Source of the DNA: a virus | Virus record (IMG/VR): IMGVR_UViG_3300042475_003821 | Coordinates: 1-45,555 of that record | DNA: 45,555 nucleotides | Strand: one strand, 5' to 3' | Part shown: positions 27,933 through 36,495 of the stretch, one piece after another | Position numbering within the stretch: the stretch's first letter is position 1 | Layout of the letters: every line of letters starts with the position of its first letter | Notes under the pieces: model-generated | The model's database searches: none | What the model was told of the DNA's origin: nothing | The model's input: only the letters and a program-made list of their open reading frames with translations | Program-made: the position numbers and the translations under genes

Positions 27933-30017
27933 TTAGATTGTTACAGGTATAGCGTCGACAGTGATTGCAGCTGCATCTTCTTGATCAACTGTTATAATTG
28001 AACTTCTTGTTGAACTGAACAAATTATTCTCAGGCATTGCATAGAACTTAAGAACTTTTAAAGTATTTCTAATATCAAGTGGTGAGAAGTTTTGAAGTGT
28101 GATTGTTCCAGCAGCATAATCTACTGTTGCAGCATCTTCAGAAAGAATGGTTTTAATTTGATTGTCATCGAAATAGTATGTTCGAAGTTTACCGACGCTA
28201 TTCTGAATAACTGCTTCAAGTAAAACGCTTGTCAATTCGTTTCCATCAGAGTCATATGCTTTCACAACTGCTGTTGTATATTCTGAGCCAGCATTTGTAA
28301 TATTTACAGAGGTGATTTTGCCGTTTGTAATTACTGCTGTTGCGGCTGCTCCATAGCCATCGCCTGTGATTCTTATCTCTGGAGCAACAGTAAATCCTGA
28401 ACCACCTGCTTTAATGGTTATTGATGAGATGCCTGTTGTTGACTGGGGCACTTCTTCGAAGAATACCTGACGAACAACATCTTCGCTGTCATATGCAGTA
28501 AATGCTGGAGTTGAGCGAATTCTATTTCCGCTAGTTGATTTCTTTAGTGGCGTATAATATTTCAAAGTATAGTTTCTTGGTGTTGCGCCAAGAATTGGTT
28601 CAAGTCTTTTCTCAATTGTAACGTCAATTTCGTTACTTAAAATTGCAGTTTCGATATTATCAATTTCTCTTGTCAAACGAGAAACTTTGAAGTATGAATT
28701 GAAATTGTCAAGGTTTGTATTTGCAAAGTTGTACACAGCTGATTTTACAGAGCTTACAATCTGACCTGGAGTTTTCGTTGTTGCAGTTGGATCGTAAGTA
28801 ACTTTAACACTTAGATTCAAATAATTATAATCTGGGTCAACAAATTCTGGTGTTACAGTTACCATGCTTAACGGGGCAACAACCTCATTTAAAATATATT
28901 GTTTTTCTGTTGTTGTTAATTCGTAGCCAGAAGCAGGTTTTGCAGAAATAAAGACTTTGCCGTAAACTGGTGGATCATTTTCTTCACCACCCCAAACGTT
29001 GACTGCTTCAAGAGAAGGATAGTCGCGTTGAATTAGAGAAATATAATCTGTTTTTGTGACTGCTCTATTTCTTGCAGCAAATGCTTTTGGCGCAGTAAAT
29101 TTAATTTTATTAATAGATTCTGCAGATGTGCCACCTTGAGCAGCATCGTTGACCACAACTGTTCCGCTTGTTAATGTTCCAACTGAATCAATTAGTGTGA
29201 ATTGATTTGTCTTATTCGAATCAGCACCCTTACTTCTCAAATAACTCAAAATCACAATGTTGCTATCTGAAAGTTGTTTACCTAAAATACCATCACCGAA
29301 GTATACTTGATATTTTCCATCATTAATTTCATCAAGATAATAAACTGCGCTATTTGCTGAAACTTCAGTTGCATCTAGAGCAAGCGTATATGTTTTTTGA
29401 GTTAAGTCGGCAGCAGAGTTTTGAACAATAACTTCTAGTGTTGACGTATCAACATCTGGATCAGGAATTGTAAATTGTTGTAGTGGGTTATTTTGCGCAC
29501 TATAAGTGAAGACAATGTTTATTGGTTTGCCTTCAGTAATCTCGAGATTGGAGAATGTAAATGCTGAATTGGCTTTTGTTACAGTTTTTTCTTCAAGAGT
29601 CGTGAATGTATAGTTGACTCCGTTTAAAGAAATTCCAGCAAATTTTGTAAATCTTGGAATCGTGAGAGATGTTAAATTTGCCACAGCCGCATTATTTGCT
29701 TGTGTGAAGGTTAGATTCACATTTGCACGTGCACTTGTTACAGAAGTTGGAGTATATCCAAGCATCTTGGCGTGAGAAACTACTGCATCACGAAGTGAGG
29801 CTGTATCCAAGAAGGCTTCGTTTGCAATCATGTTTGCATAGAAAGCCATATAGTGAGTGTTATACGCTAACAGATCGATCAAATTAGAAAGACCAGAACC
29901 TTCGAAATCATAATCCGAAAAAGTGGTTTGAGCTCGCAAAAAATCTTTTAAGTTGCTTCGAATCGCATTAAAGTCTGGATTTGAAACAATCAATTTACTT
30001 TCTAAGTTTGCTGACAT
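27933..30017 (-). CDS. 6: Baseplate wedge protein gp6-like
   Basis: This 694-residue protein (T4 gp6 is 660) starts MSANLESKLIVSNPDFNAIR. The family block NLKDFLRAQTTFSDYDFEGS is followed by LSNLIDLLAYNTHYMAFYAN. Residues about 310-420 resemble the J-like core of gp6 (KAFAARNRAVTKTDYISLIQ, DYPSLEAVNVWGGEENDPP, YGKVFISAKP). gp6 forms the iris ring that joins the six wedges. A 'GGSGFTVAPEIRITG' insertion occurs near 550. It overlaps the gp25 stop by TAATG, so translation is coupled. Confidence 0.92.
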   Translation of the reverse strand: MSANLESKLIVSNPDFNAIRSNLKDFLRAQTTFSDYDFEGSGLSNLIDLLAYNTHYMAFYANMIANEAFLDTASLRDAVVSHAKMLGYTPTSVTSARANVNLTFTQANNAAVANLTSLTIPRFTKFAGISLNGVNYTFTTLEEKTVTKANSAFTFSNLEITEGKPINIVFTYSAQNNPLQQFTIPDPDVDTSTLEVIVQNSAADLTQKTYTLALDATEVSANSAVYYLDEINDGKYQVYFGDGILGKQLSDSNIVILSYLRSKGADSNKTNQFTLIDSVGTLTSGTVVVNDAAQGGTSAESINKIKFTAPKAFAARNRAVTKTDYISLIQRDYPSLEAVNVWGGEENDPPVYGKVFISAKPASGYELTTTEKQYILNEVVAPLSMVTVTPEFVDPDYNYLNLSVKVTYDPTATTKTPGQIVSSVKSAVYNFANTNLDNFNSYFKVSRLTREIDNIETAILSNEIDVTIEKRLEPILGATPRNYTLKYYTPLKKSTSGNRIRSTPAFTAYDSEDVVRQVFFEEVPQSTTGISSITIKAGGSGFTVAPEIRITGDGYGAAATAVITNGKITSVNITNAGSEYTTAVVKAYDSDGNELTSVLLEAVIQNSVGKLRTYYFDDNQIKTILSEDAATVDYAAGTITLQNFSPLDIRNTLKVLKFYAMPENNLFSSTRSSIITVDQEDAAAITVDAIPVTI

Positions 30018-30409
30018 TATCTCAACCTATTTAAAAATAATACTGTTCTGAGTGGTTCAGTAGAATTAACCGTAAAAAATGTTAAAGTAACTTGATATGC
30101 ATTTCTATCATAATCAGCCACTACTTGTATATCTCTCACAGAAACTCTTGGTTCATAGTTATCAATAAGAATTTTCAATTCTTTTTGTAGAACAGTTCCT
30201 GTTAACGGATCTAATGGTTCGAACAGTAAACCGCGAATATTGCTTCCCAATTTTGGATTAAATGGTCTTTCGTAGAAATTAGTATTAATTAAATTCTTTA
30301 AAGAAGCGATAATCGCATTATACCCAGTTTTACGAGCAACATCTTTTGTAATCGGATGTTTCGTAAAATTTAAATCTAGATCAGAAAATGCTCTTTCTTC
30401 TGCTGCCAT
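30017..30409 (-). CDS. 25: Baseplate wedge protein gp25 (lysozyme-fold family)
   Basis: This 130-residue protein, close to the 132 of T4 gp25, has the family signature NLINTNFYERPFNPKLGSNI then RGLLFEPLDPLT and a C-terminal LTFFTVNSTEPLRTVLFLNR. GPW/gp25 proteins sit at the wedge-sheath interface and help start sheath polymerisation. The gene is first in a transcription unit with a perfect late octamer 25 bases upstream of its ATG. gp6 follows with a 1-base overlap. Confidence 0.95.
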   Translation of the reverse strand: MAAEERAFSDLDLNFTKHPITKDVARKTGYNAIIASLKNLINTNFYERPFNPKLGSNIRGLLFEPLDPLTGTVLQKELKILIDNYEPRVSVRDIQVVADYDRNAYQVTLTFFTVNSTEPLRTVLFLNRLR

Positions 30410-30433
30410 TTTTTACTCTAAAATTTGTTTTTA

Positions 30434-30441
30434 TATTTATA
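30434..30441 (-). promoter_or_regulatory. T4-type late promoter for the gp25-gp6-gp7-gp8 operon
   Basis: The minus strand reads TATAAATA, directly after the gp5 stop codon and 25 bases before the gp25 ATG at 30409. The expected leader is about 19 bases. It splits the baseplate genes into two late units. Confidence 0.75.
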
Positions 30442-32667
30442 TTAGACTTTTACAGGTCTAAAGATTCCGAGCAAAGTTCCATCTCCTGGAGACGAATAAC
30501 CATTTTGCCAAGAGATACTTACATCACCCTGCGAAGGATTATTCTTAGAGCCACCAACGCTGCTGCGACTCTTTTGATTTCCACCCACAAACGAAAGGGC
30601 ACCATTATTGTTTTTATAGACAAAGCTGACGTGACTATATTTCCAAAGAGCGATATCTCCAGGTCTTGCCTCGCTTGGATTTATGACCTGAGTTGCGCCG
30701 AAATCTGACAAACGATCTCGAATGTCAAACGCTCTTGCAGTTTGGACGAAACGGTATCCATTTTGTTTGAGACCATAGTTGATGAAGCCCATACACCATG
30801 CGGTTTGGTCGGTGTTCCATGGAGCTCTGTTTCCAAATCCTAGATCTTTCCAGATGTTTATAATGTTTGGATTTGAATCTCCTCCACTCATTCCAGTTTC
30901 TAACCAGAAGCCGCCTGAACTGGTCTTTGATAATTGTTCTTCTAGCCAAGCAGCCAAATCTGAAGCATCATCGATGTTTGGATTATTTGGATTAATTAAC
31001 GAATCACCAAATCCGCTTGTATCTGGTGTTCCTTGATAATTCGACTTCACATCACCACGATCTGCGTCTTCATTATAGAAGGAGTTTGGATTCTTAACGT
31101 ATTCTAGAATCTGTTGTTCAATATCTGCAGCTCGATCTGGAGGAAGTCGAACGCTTGGGCTCTTCTCAAAGAACACAGGAGGATCGTTATATTCGAGCAA
31201 TTCAAGTGGATCGCCTAATCCTGTTGGTGAGGCAGGAATTACTTCCCCAGCTGGAATTCCTGGGATTGGAACACCAATTATAGGAGATGGTGGGAATGTT
31301 GTGAACGTTTGTAATGGAGCAACGAGACTTGCACCAACACCAACAACTGTACCCTGCAAATTCACAAGACCAGCAGAGGTGAGAGAGATAACCGCTCCAT
31401 TCAATCCGACTGTGGCTGCTGTCATTGCCGCAGTACCAGCAGCAAGAACATTAAATTGCGCCCCTGCTTGAATGCTAACTGCACCGCCAGCTTGAGCAGC
31501 GATAAATCCACCAGCAGTCAATGAAATGTCAATACCTGCAGTTATCGTAGTTCCAACTGTAGAAAGAACTGAAACTTCTCCACCCTGAAGTCCAACTGAA
31601 CCTTCTCCAACTATGAACACACCGCCGTCGTCGTCATCTCCATTGCCAGTAATAAACACGCCAGTATTTGCAAGTTGATTGATATAACTGTTGGCTTCAA
31701 GATTAATATTCTCAGCCTTCACATTAAAGTCACCGCCGACAGTATAGTTCACACTTCCAGCAACATTAGCATTGATGTCATTGTGGGCTTCAAGATTAAC
31801 ATGTCCATAGACCTTCATGTTTACATTTGATTCAACGGTAAGATTTACACGCCCCTTAATGTAAACATGATGATCAGAGAAAACAATTTTATAATTGTTT
31901 TTTACAATCTTTTCGACTTTAGTTCCAGAAGGATAAATTTCTTGGAATGTTCCAGATCTGTGTGCAATATGAACACGCTCTGATCCTGGAGTATCATCAA
32001 ACTCCATAATGTGACCAGATTCTGTTTCCCAAACTTTATTGAATGGATACTCTGCATCATATGCAGGATCTGGTTCTTTCCATTGGTTTTCTTCTGAAAT
32101 TGGAACAGTGACAACTGATGCTTTCTTGGCAGAAAGAATTGTTTCGTCTACCTGCTCGTTTCTTGCGAGTGGGCTATTTGTTGGAAAACCAATTTGAAAT
32201 GCAGATGGATTTCTTAATGCCGACAATTCTTCTTCATCAGTATATTCTTCAAGAGTTGCGCCAGTACCATCTGTAGCATACTCAACTGATCTTGTTCTTT
32301 TTGGTGAATTTGCAATTTCTTCTGGGGTTCTAAGATCAGCAAATCCAGAATTTGGATCAGTCATTGACTCAGGAATTCCAGGAACAATACCCATCATTAC
32401 TGGTTGTTGCGCATATGATCCATCAATAAAGAATCCAAAAACATAATCACCTTCTTTTGGTGTTGAGAAGGTTTGATTGTTTAGTGAATGGACTGGCAAA
32501 GCCCAAGGAAGGTCTGCTGATGGAATATCAGTTAAATTTGGAGAATGTATTCCATAAATGCGAACTTGACATCTTCCAAGCAATAATGGATCGTTTCGGT
32601 TTTCAACCACACCGAACCACCACTGAAATCCATCTAATCCGATAAAGTCTTTTCGAAATTTACTCAT
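30442..32667 (-). CDS. 5: Baseplate hub/spike gp5-like with C-terminal CHAP/NlpC-type hydrolase
   Basis: This 741-residue protein starts MSKFRKDFIGLDGFQWWFGV. Residues about 1-100 are the gp5 OB-fold domain (LGRCQVRIYGIHSP, DYVFGFFIDGSYAQQPVMMG). After a linker, about 225-450 is a triple-stranded beta-helix with 'GHVNLEAHNDINANVAGSVN' type repeats. The C-terminal about 150 residues form a cysteine-hydrolase domain resembling TIGR02594/CHAP enzymes: Cys625 in TAWCMGFINYG, His679 in YSHVSFV, Asn697 in VGGNQ, with PGDIALWK between. T4 gp5 instead has a muramidase domain between the OB fold and the helix. The enzyme should cut peptidoglycan peptides or amides during injection. ATGA overlap with the gp27-like gene supports a hub complex. 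Confidence 0.85.
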   Translation of the reverse strand: MSKFRKDFIGLDGFQWWFGVVENRNDPLLLGRCQVRIYGIHSPNLTDIPSADLPWALPVHSLNNQTFSTPKEGDYVFGFFIDGSYAQQPVMMGIVPGIPESMTDPNSGFADLRTPEEIANSPKRTRSVEYATDGTGATLEEYTDEEELSALRNPSAFQIGFPTNSPLARNEQVDETILSAKKASVVTVPISEENQWKEPDPAYDAEYPFNKVWETESGHIMEFDDTPGSERVHIAHRSGTFQEIYPSGTKVEKIVKNNYKIVFSDHHVYIKGRVNLTVESNVNMKVYGHVNLEAHNDINANVAGSVNYTVGGDFNVKAENINLEANSYINQLANTGVFITGNGDDDDGGVFIVGEGSVGLQGGEVSVLSTVGTTITAGIDISLTAGGFIAAQAGGAVSIQAGAQFNVLAAGTAAMTAATVGLNGAVISLTSAGLVNLQGTVVGVGASLVAPLQTFTTFPPSPIIGVPIPGIPAGEVIPASPTGLGDPLELLEYNDPPVFFEKSPSVRLPPDRAADIEQQILEYVKNPNSFYNEDADRGDVKSNYQGTPDTSGFGDSLINPNNPNIDDASDLAAWLEEQLSKTSSGGFWLETGMSGGDSNPNIINIWKDLGFGNRAPWNTDQTAWCMGFINYGLKQNGYRFVQTARAFDIRDRLSDFGATQVINPSEARPGDIALWKYSHVSFVYKNNNGALSFVGGNQKSRSSVGGSKNNPSQGDVSISWQNGYSSPGDGTLLGIFRPVKV

Positions 32668-33956
32668 GATAATCTAGCAGATGTTAAGAGTTGAGAATCA
32701 TCAGCAACAGCAGAAGGGAATGGCTGTAGAACTGAATCTTTGCATAATTCAAGATAGCAGATGTATTTATTGTTAAGAATTCGATGGCGAACGGCAGTAA
32801 GAAGATAGCGACCTGCCTTGTATGGATCTACTTGAGTTTCTTCTGCTTCATTAATTGGTTGCAGATATGGAAAGTCAACGCTGATCACTTGACCTGCTTC
32901 GTAACTTGTATCGCCAGCCATTGTAACTTGCATTGTATAGTTATTTAAAAGAGAAAATTGATGCGCTCTTTGCAACATAATCTTGTCAATTAATCCACCT
33001 TTTACGTTAGTGAAGAATCTTTGATATGCTGAAGCATCAATTATTCTATCATTAAATCTATTTTTCGCGTCATTCATTGGTAAAAATGCATTCAACGTTG
33101 TGACAGGTGTTGAAGATGCTGGATCTGAGAATGCTGTTTGCACATCTTGCTTGATTAGATCCATTTTTAACATTGATGATGCATAACCACCAGTTGACAT
33201 TGTTTGCAACACATTGAATAACTGAGAAATATTAAAATCGCTGATGTAGTCTATTCCTGCTAAAGAATCAGTTTCATTACTTACATTTTGGGGACGAAGA
33301 TAAATGGTTCGAGCATCATCAGCCTGTATCAAAGACTCCAAACTTACAAATTTATAACCAGAAACGGTCTCGAAAAATACAAACGCTGAGGTTAAATTGT
33401 TGTTGAGTGAAAATGCTGTGAGCATATTCAATGCTTCAAATGGTTTTAAATTTGGAATAATAAACTCATCATGAGGAAGAACAGTTGGTTCTAAAGTCAC
33501 TCTTTCTGGAGAAACTCCAAGATAATTAACTAAAATATCTGCAGCAATTTGAAAATTATAAAACCCTTTGTATGACTTTGAAATTCTAATTTGATGATCA
33601 AGTAAAAACTCTTCTGAGCAAAAGTCAATTCTATAGGTCAATGTTGTTGTATTATTCTTTAGAGTTACATCAGAAATTTTATAGATTCGAAACACCTTTT
33701 CGTATGGCGCCAAACCTTCTGCTTTCATAAAATTGATATAAAGAAACTCAGTGCCTGATAAACACAATTTAGACAATTGATTAGATGCATCTTTAATTAG
33801 TAAGTGTCCAGAAACAACGCTGTTATAAATGCTTTCGTAGATACTAAAATCCTCTACAGTAAACTTAAAGTCTTTTAGATCAACAGTTCCAATTGATGGA
33901 CTTACGATTGATATCGAAGTAATATCAAATATTGTTGTTTCAATATTAGTCGCCAT
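32664..33956 (-). CDS. 27: Baseplate hub protein gp27-like
   Basis: This 430-residue protein (T4 gp27 is 391) contains SGHLLIKDASNQLSKLCLSG at about 49-68, then GTEFLYINF and EKVFRIYKISDV, as in hub proteins. It carries the late conserved pattern 'AGQVISVDFPYLQP...DPYKAGRYLLTAVRH', common to gp27/gpD hub folds. gp27 forms the trimeric torus that binds gp5. The two genes are adjacent here with an ATGA overlap, whereas in T4 they lie apart. It starts 1 base after the gp53 stop (TAATATG). Confidence 0.8.
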   Translation of the reverse strand: MATNIETTIFDITSISIVSPSIGTVDLKDFKFTVEDFSIYESIYNSVVSGHLLIKDASNQLSKLCLSGTEFLYINFMKAEGLAPYEKVFRIYKISDVTLKNNTTTLTYRIDFCSEEFLLDHQIRISKSYKGFYNFQIAADILVNYLGVSPERVTLEPTVLPHDEFIIPNLKPFEALNMLTAFSLNNNLTSAFVFFETVSGYKFVSLESLIQADDARTIYLRPQNVSNETDSLAGIDYISDFNISQLFNVLQTMSTGGYASSMLKMDLIKQDVQTAFSDPASSTPVTTLNAFLPMNDAKNRFNDRIIDASAYQRFFTNVKGGLIDKIMLQRAHQFSLLNNYTMQVTMAGDTSYEAGQVISVDFPYLQPINEAEETQVDPYKAGRYLLTAVRHRILNNKYICYLELCKDSVLQPFPSAVADDSQLLTSARLS

Positions 33957-33957
33957 A

Positions 33958-34842
33958 TTATGATCTCATCAATCTGCGCAACTCGTTCTCTATTGATGGA
34001 ACAAATGTTGGTTTAATAATAATGATGCTTCGTTTTTCTTCATTTAGATTTAATTCATAATCATAATAAGTTACAGGAGCAATAGTAGTGTCGACTGTTA
34101 AAGTTGATCCATCAACTAGATTATAGGTATTTGAATACGATATGTTCACATTTTTATCAATTACAGAATCAGTTTCCCAATTATAATCTTTTGCAGTTAC
34201 TTGATATTTGGTTGTTGTCTTTTTACCATCGTAATTATTTGATGCAACTTCTGTCAATAAAGAATAATAAGTTGTATTTGAAGCCCAATTATATCCATCA
34301 TTATTATAAGTCATTCCTACAACTTTATGAGTCACATTTGAAGTTGCGCCAGTTACATTTGCGTTATTTGCGAAAACTTGGTCTGCAAATTTAATTTGTA
34401 GTGTTTTATTTCCGCTGCTATAAGCAACAACTGTTCCAACGCAATCTGCCTTATCTAAAGAACTTCCCTGATATACTGTTTCGCCGACCGTGTAACTTGA
34501 GGTATATGATTCAGATGGATCCAGATTAAATGTTATTGAACTATATTTTTTATTAATATAATCTTCTAATTGATTTGTGCTTAAGACCCAATCATATTGA
34601 GGATCTAAAATATTATTCGACAGTAAAATGATCCAATGCTTTTTTGGATCTTTATACATTTTATATGCAATATCTTCTGGTCGCTCTCCGTCTTTTACAG
34701 AATAATTGTAAAAGATGCTCGTATTGTTAATACTCTCAGAAAGAAAATTAACCTTTGCAATTATATTTGTGACTGCTTTCGGATTTGCAACACCCAAAGA
34801 TGTTGAATATAACATTTTGGGAAAATTGGAAAAATATGACAT
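33958..34842 (-). CDS. 53: Baseplate wedge protein gp53-like
   Basis: This 294-residue protein starts MSYFSNFPKMLYSTSLGVAN. The N-terminal 110 residues match gp53: YSVKDGERPEDIAYKMYKDP then HWIILLSNNILDPQYDWVLS and LEDYINKKY, a LysM-like wedge-joining domain. T4 gp53 has 196 residues. The extra middle segment (SYTVGETVYQGSSLDKADCV and following) is a beta module inserted before the C-terminal 'NEEKRSIIIIKPTFVPSIEN' tail. The ATG overlaps the gp48 stop (TAATG). gp53 joins neighbouring wedges in the baseplate. Confidence 0.9.
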   Translation of the reverse strand: MSYFSNFPKMLYSTSLGVANPKAVTNIIAKVNFLSESINNTSIFYNYSVKDGERPEDIAYKMYKDPKKHWIILLSNNILDPQYDWVLSTNQLEDYINKKYSSITFNLDPSESYTSSYTVGETVYQGSSLDKADCVGTVVAYSSGNKTLQIKFADQVFANNANVTGATSNVTHKVVGMTYNNDGYNWASNTTYYSLLTEVASNNYDGKKTTTKYQVTAKDYNWETDSVIDKNVNISYSNTYNLVDGSTLTVDTTIAPVTYYDYELNLNEEKRSIIIIKPTFVPSIENELRRLMRS

Positions 34843-36038
34843 TAGTATCCAGCCTGAATATCTTCTTTGGTGAGGATGATTGTTTCAGTAAACGTCAATT
34901 GGACTTGGGTTTCAACTGGCTGAAAATCTTCATACGCAGAAAATTGACCGCTTGGAGCATAATTGACGTCAATATTTGTAAGCACGCACTGAGCGATTCT
35001 TGGCATTTTTGTATTCGGTATCGCTGCGCCATTCGTCATTACTAAAAATTCAATCTCAAATTGAGATGGTGGAATAAAGTATCTTGAATTGTCTGTTGCA
35101 CCTACGCCAACACCAAAAAAAGTTCCTGCCAATCCATCTTCACCTGATCTTTGATAATTTGGAGCGGCATGATAGCGAAGCGTGCGAATTATGCCTTCAA
35201 TTGTTTCCGCTTCATTCGCATTTCTTGGAACAAATTTGAAGGTAAAGACAAACTCTCTATTCTTACTTCCCTTAAACAATACTTGAAGTTGAGGATTTAA
35301 TGCATATCCAGAGTTATAAAGAGCCAAGTCAGTAATGTTTTGCCCCAACAATTGCACACCAGCAATTCGAGCATTCTCACCCAAACGAGCTCCAATTTCT
35401 GTAACAGAACCTGTCCCTAAAACTCCCAAATTACCAAGAGCATCTGTGACAGAAACAGCATCGTAATCATGACGATCAACGAAATTGAGACCATCTGGCA
35501 TATAAAGATTAATATATGAGAGTGGATCAGTAACTACGTTTTGACTTCCAGAAAATCCAGAATCAAATGCATTTGCGACCGCAAATGCACCTGTAAGTTG
35601 CGCTGCAGAGACAGCAGCATCCCCCACAGCGTTTAAAGCACCAGAAGCTCGAGAACCTTTTGAGGCAAATTCTTCAACAACTCTTCCAACTACTGCACCT
35701 GCAGCTCCTGCAAGTACTGCAGTGACTGTTGTAGGATTTACAATATCTGTTCTAAGCCTCCCTTCTTGGGATGCTTTTCTAGAAAAATCTAGTGTATTCG
35801 GAGTTATAATTGGTACAGCATTCACATCTCGTATTTGACGAAAAATCAACAATCTCATCACATACTTAAATTGATTGTTGTTACCTAAATCTTGAGGATA
35901 TGTCAGAACTTCTGCGCCTTCTTCAAACGTTTCCAATGCCTTTAATGGACCATCGAATTGTTTTGGTCGCTCAGCTAAAACTAACTCTCGTTCTTTTTTT
36001 GCTGGTCCTGTACTGCTTCGAGTGAGTGGTCCTGCCAT
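34842..36038 (-). CDS. 48: Baseplate tail-tube cap gp48-like
   Basis: This 398-residue protein (T4 gp48 is 364) starts MAGPLTRSSTGPAKKERELV. It has a small-residue-rich region at about 105-160 (VLAGAAGAVVGRVVEEFASK). The C-terminal tube-like domain contains FKGSKNREFVFTFKFVPRNA, TIEGIIRTLRYHAAP, RYFIPPSQFEIEFL and VDVNYAPSGQFSAYED-like blocks. gp48 sits on the hub and starts tube growth together with gp54. AGGA lies 8 bases upstream of the ATG. The start faces the gp4 gene across only 22 bases. Confidence 0.85.
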   Translation of the reverse strand: MAGPLTRSSTGPAKKERELVLAERPKQFDGPLKALETFEEGAEVLTYPQDLGNNNQFKYVMRLLIFRQIRDVNAVPIITPNTLDFSRKASQEGRLRTDIVNPTTVTAVLAGAAGAVVGRVVEEFASKGSRASGALNAVGDAAVSAAQLTGAFAVANAFDSGFSGSQNVVTDPLSYINLYMPDGLNFVDRHDYDAVSVTDALGNLGVLGTGSVTEIGARLGENARIAGVQLLGQNITDLALYNSGYALNPQLQVLFKGSKNREFVFTFKFVPRNANEAETIEGIIRTLRYHAAPNYQRSGEDGLAGTFFGVGVGATDNSRYFIPPSQFEIEFLVMTNGAAIPNTKMPRIAQCVLTNIDVNYAPSGQFSAYEDFQPVETQVQLTFTETIILTKEDIQAGY

Positions 36039-36048
36039 TAAAATGTCC

Positions 36049-36056
36049 TATAAATA
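36049..36056 (+). promoter_or_regulatory. T4-type late promoter octamer immediately before gp4
   Basis: TATAAATA lies in the 22-base divergent gap between gp48 and gp4, ending 4 bases before the gp4 ATG. With the usual spacing, transcription would start at or within the ATG, giving a leaderless or nearly leaderless message. No ribosome-binding site is visible before gp4, which agrees with this. The octamer could instead be fortuitous. Confidence 0.5.
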
Positions 36057-36060
36057 GTTG

Positions 36061-36495
36061 ATGGCTTACAGTGGAAAATTTAGTCCGAAAAATACCAATA
36101 AATATTTAGGTGATCCTACGAACATCTGGTACAGAAGTCTCTGGGAACGCCGAGTCATGGTGCATTTGGACACAAATCCAAGTGTGATCGAATGGTCAAA
36201 TGAAGAAATCGTTATTCCGTATTTATCGCCTGTTGATAATCGCTGGCATAGATACTTTCCAGACTTCTTTGTTAAGATAAAAAATCGAACTGGAGTTGTG
36301 GAGTCAATGATTTTAGAAGTAAAACCTAAAAGTCAGACTAAACCACCAGTAAAGAAATCTAAGATCACACGAAGATATATCACCGAAGTTATGACTTGGG
36401 GTGTAAACGAAGCAAAATGGAAGGCTGCATCAGAGTATTGTAAAGATCGTAACTGGACCTTTAAATTAATCACGGAACAAGAAATAGGTATCTGA
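36061..36495 (+). CDS. 4: Head completion protein gp4-like (TnsA/nuclease-fold)
   Basis: This 144-residue protein (T4 gp4 is 150) starts MAYSGKFSPKNTNKYLGDPT, the same opening as T4 gp4 (MAYSGKW). The ATG at 36061 is therefore preferred over a TTG one codon upstream. Conserved blocks are IWYRSLWERRVMVHLDTNP, VIEWSNEEIVIPYLSPVDNR, HRYFPDFFVKI and ILEVKPKSQTKPP. The Asp in YFPDF and the Glu/Lys in LEVKPK fit an endonuclease-like active site. In T4 the protein completes the filled head before tail joining. Its stop overlaps the next gene by one base (TGATG). Confidence 0.92.
   Translation: MAYSGKFSPKNTNKYLGDPTNIWYRSLWERRVMVHLDTNPSVIEWSNEEIVIPYLSPVDNRWHRYFPDFFVKIKNRTGVVESMILEVKPKSQTKPPVKKSKITRRYITEVMTWGVNEAKWKAASEYCKDRNWTFKLITEQEIGI

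Noticed and set aside
30388-30708. Plus-strand 106-residue open frame across the gp5 end and gp25 promoter
   Set aside because: It is antisense to the conserved gp5 hydrolase domain and gp25 start, and lacks a family signature.
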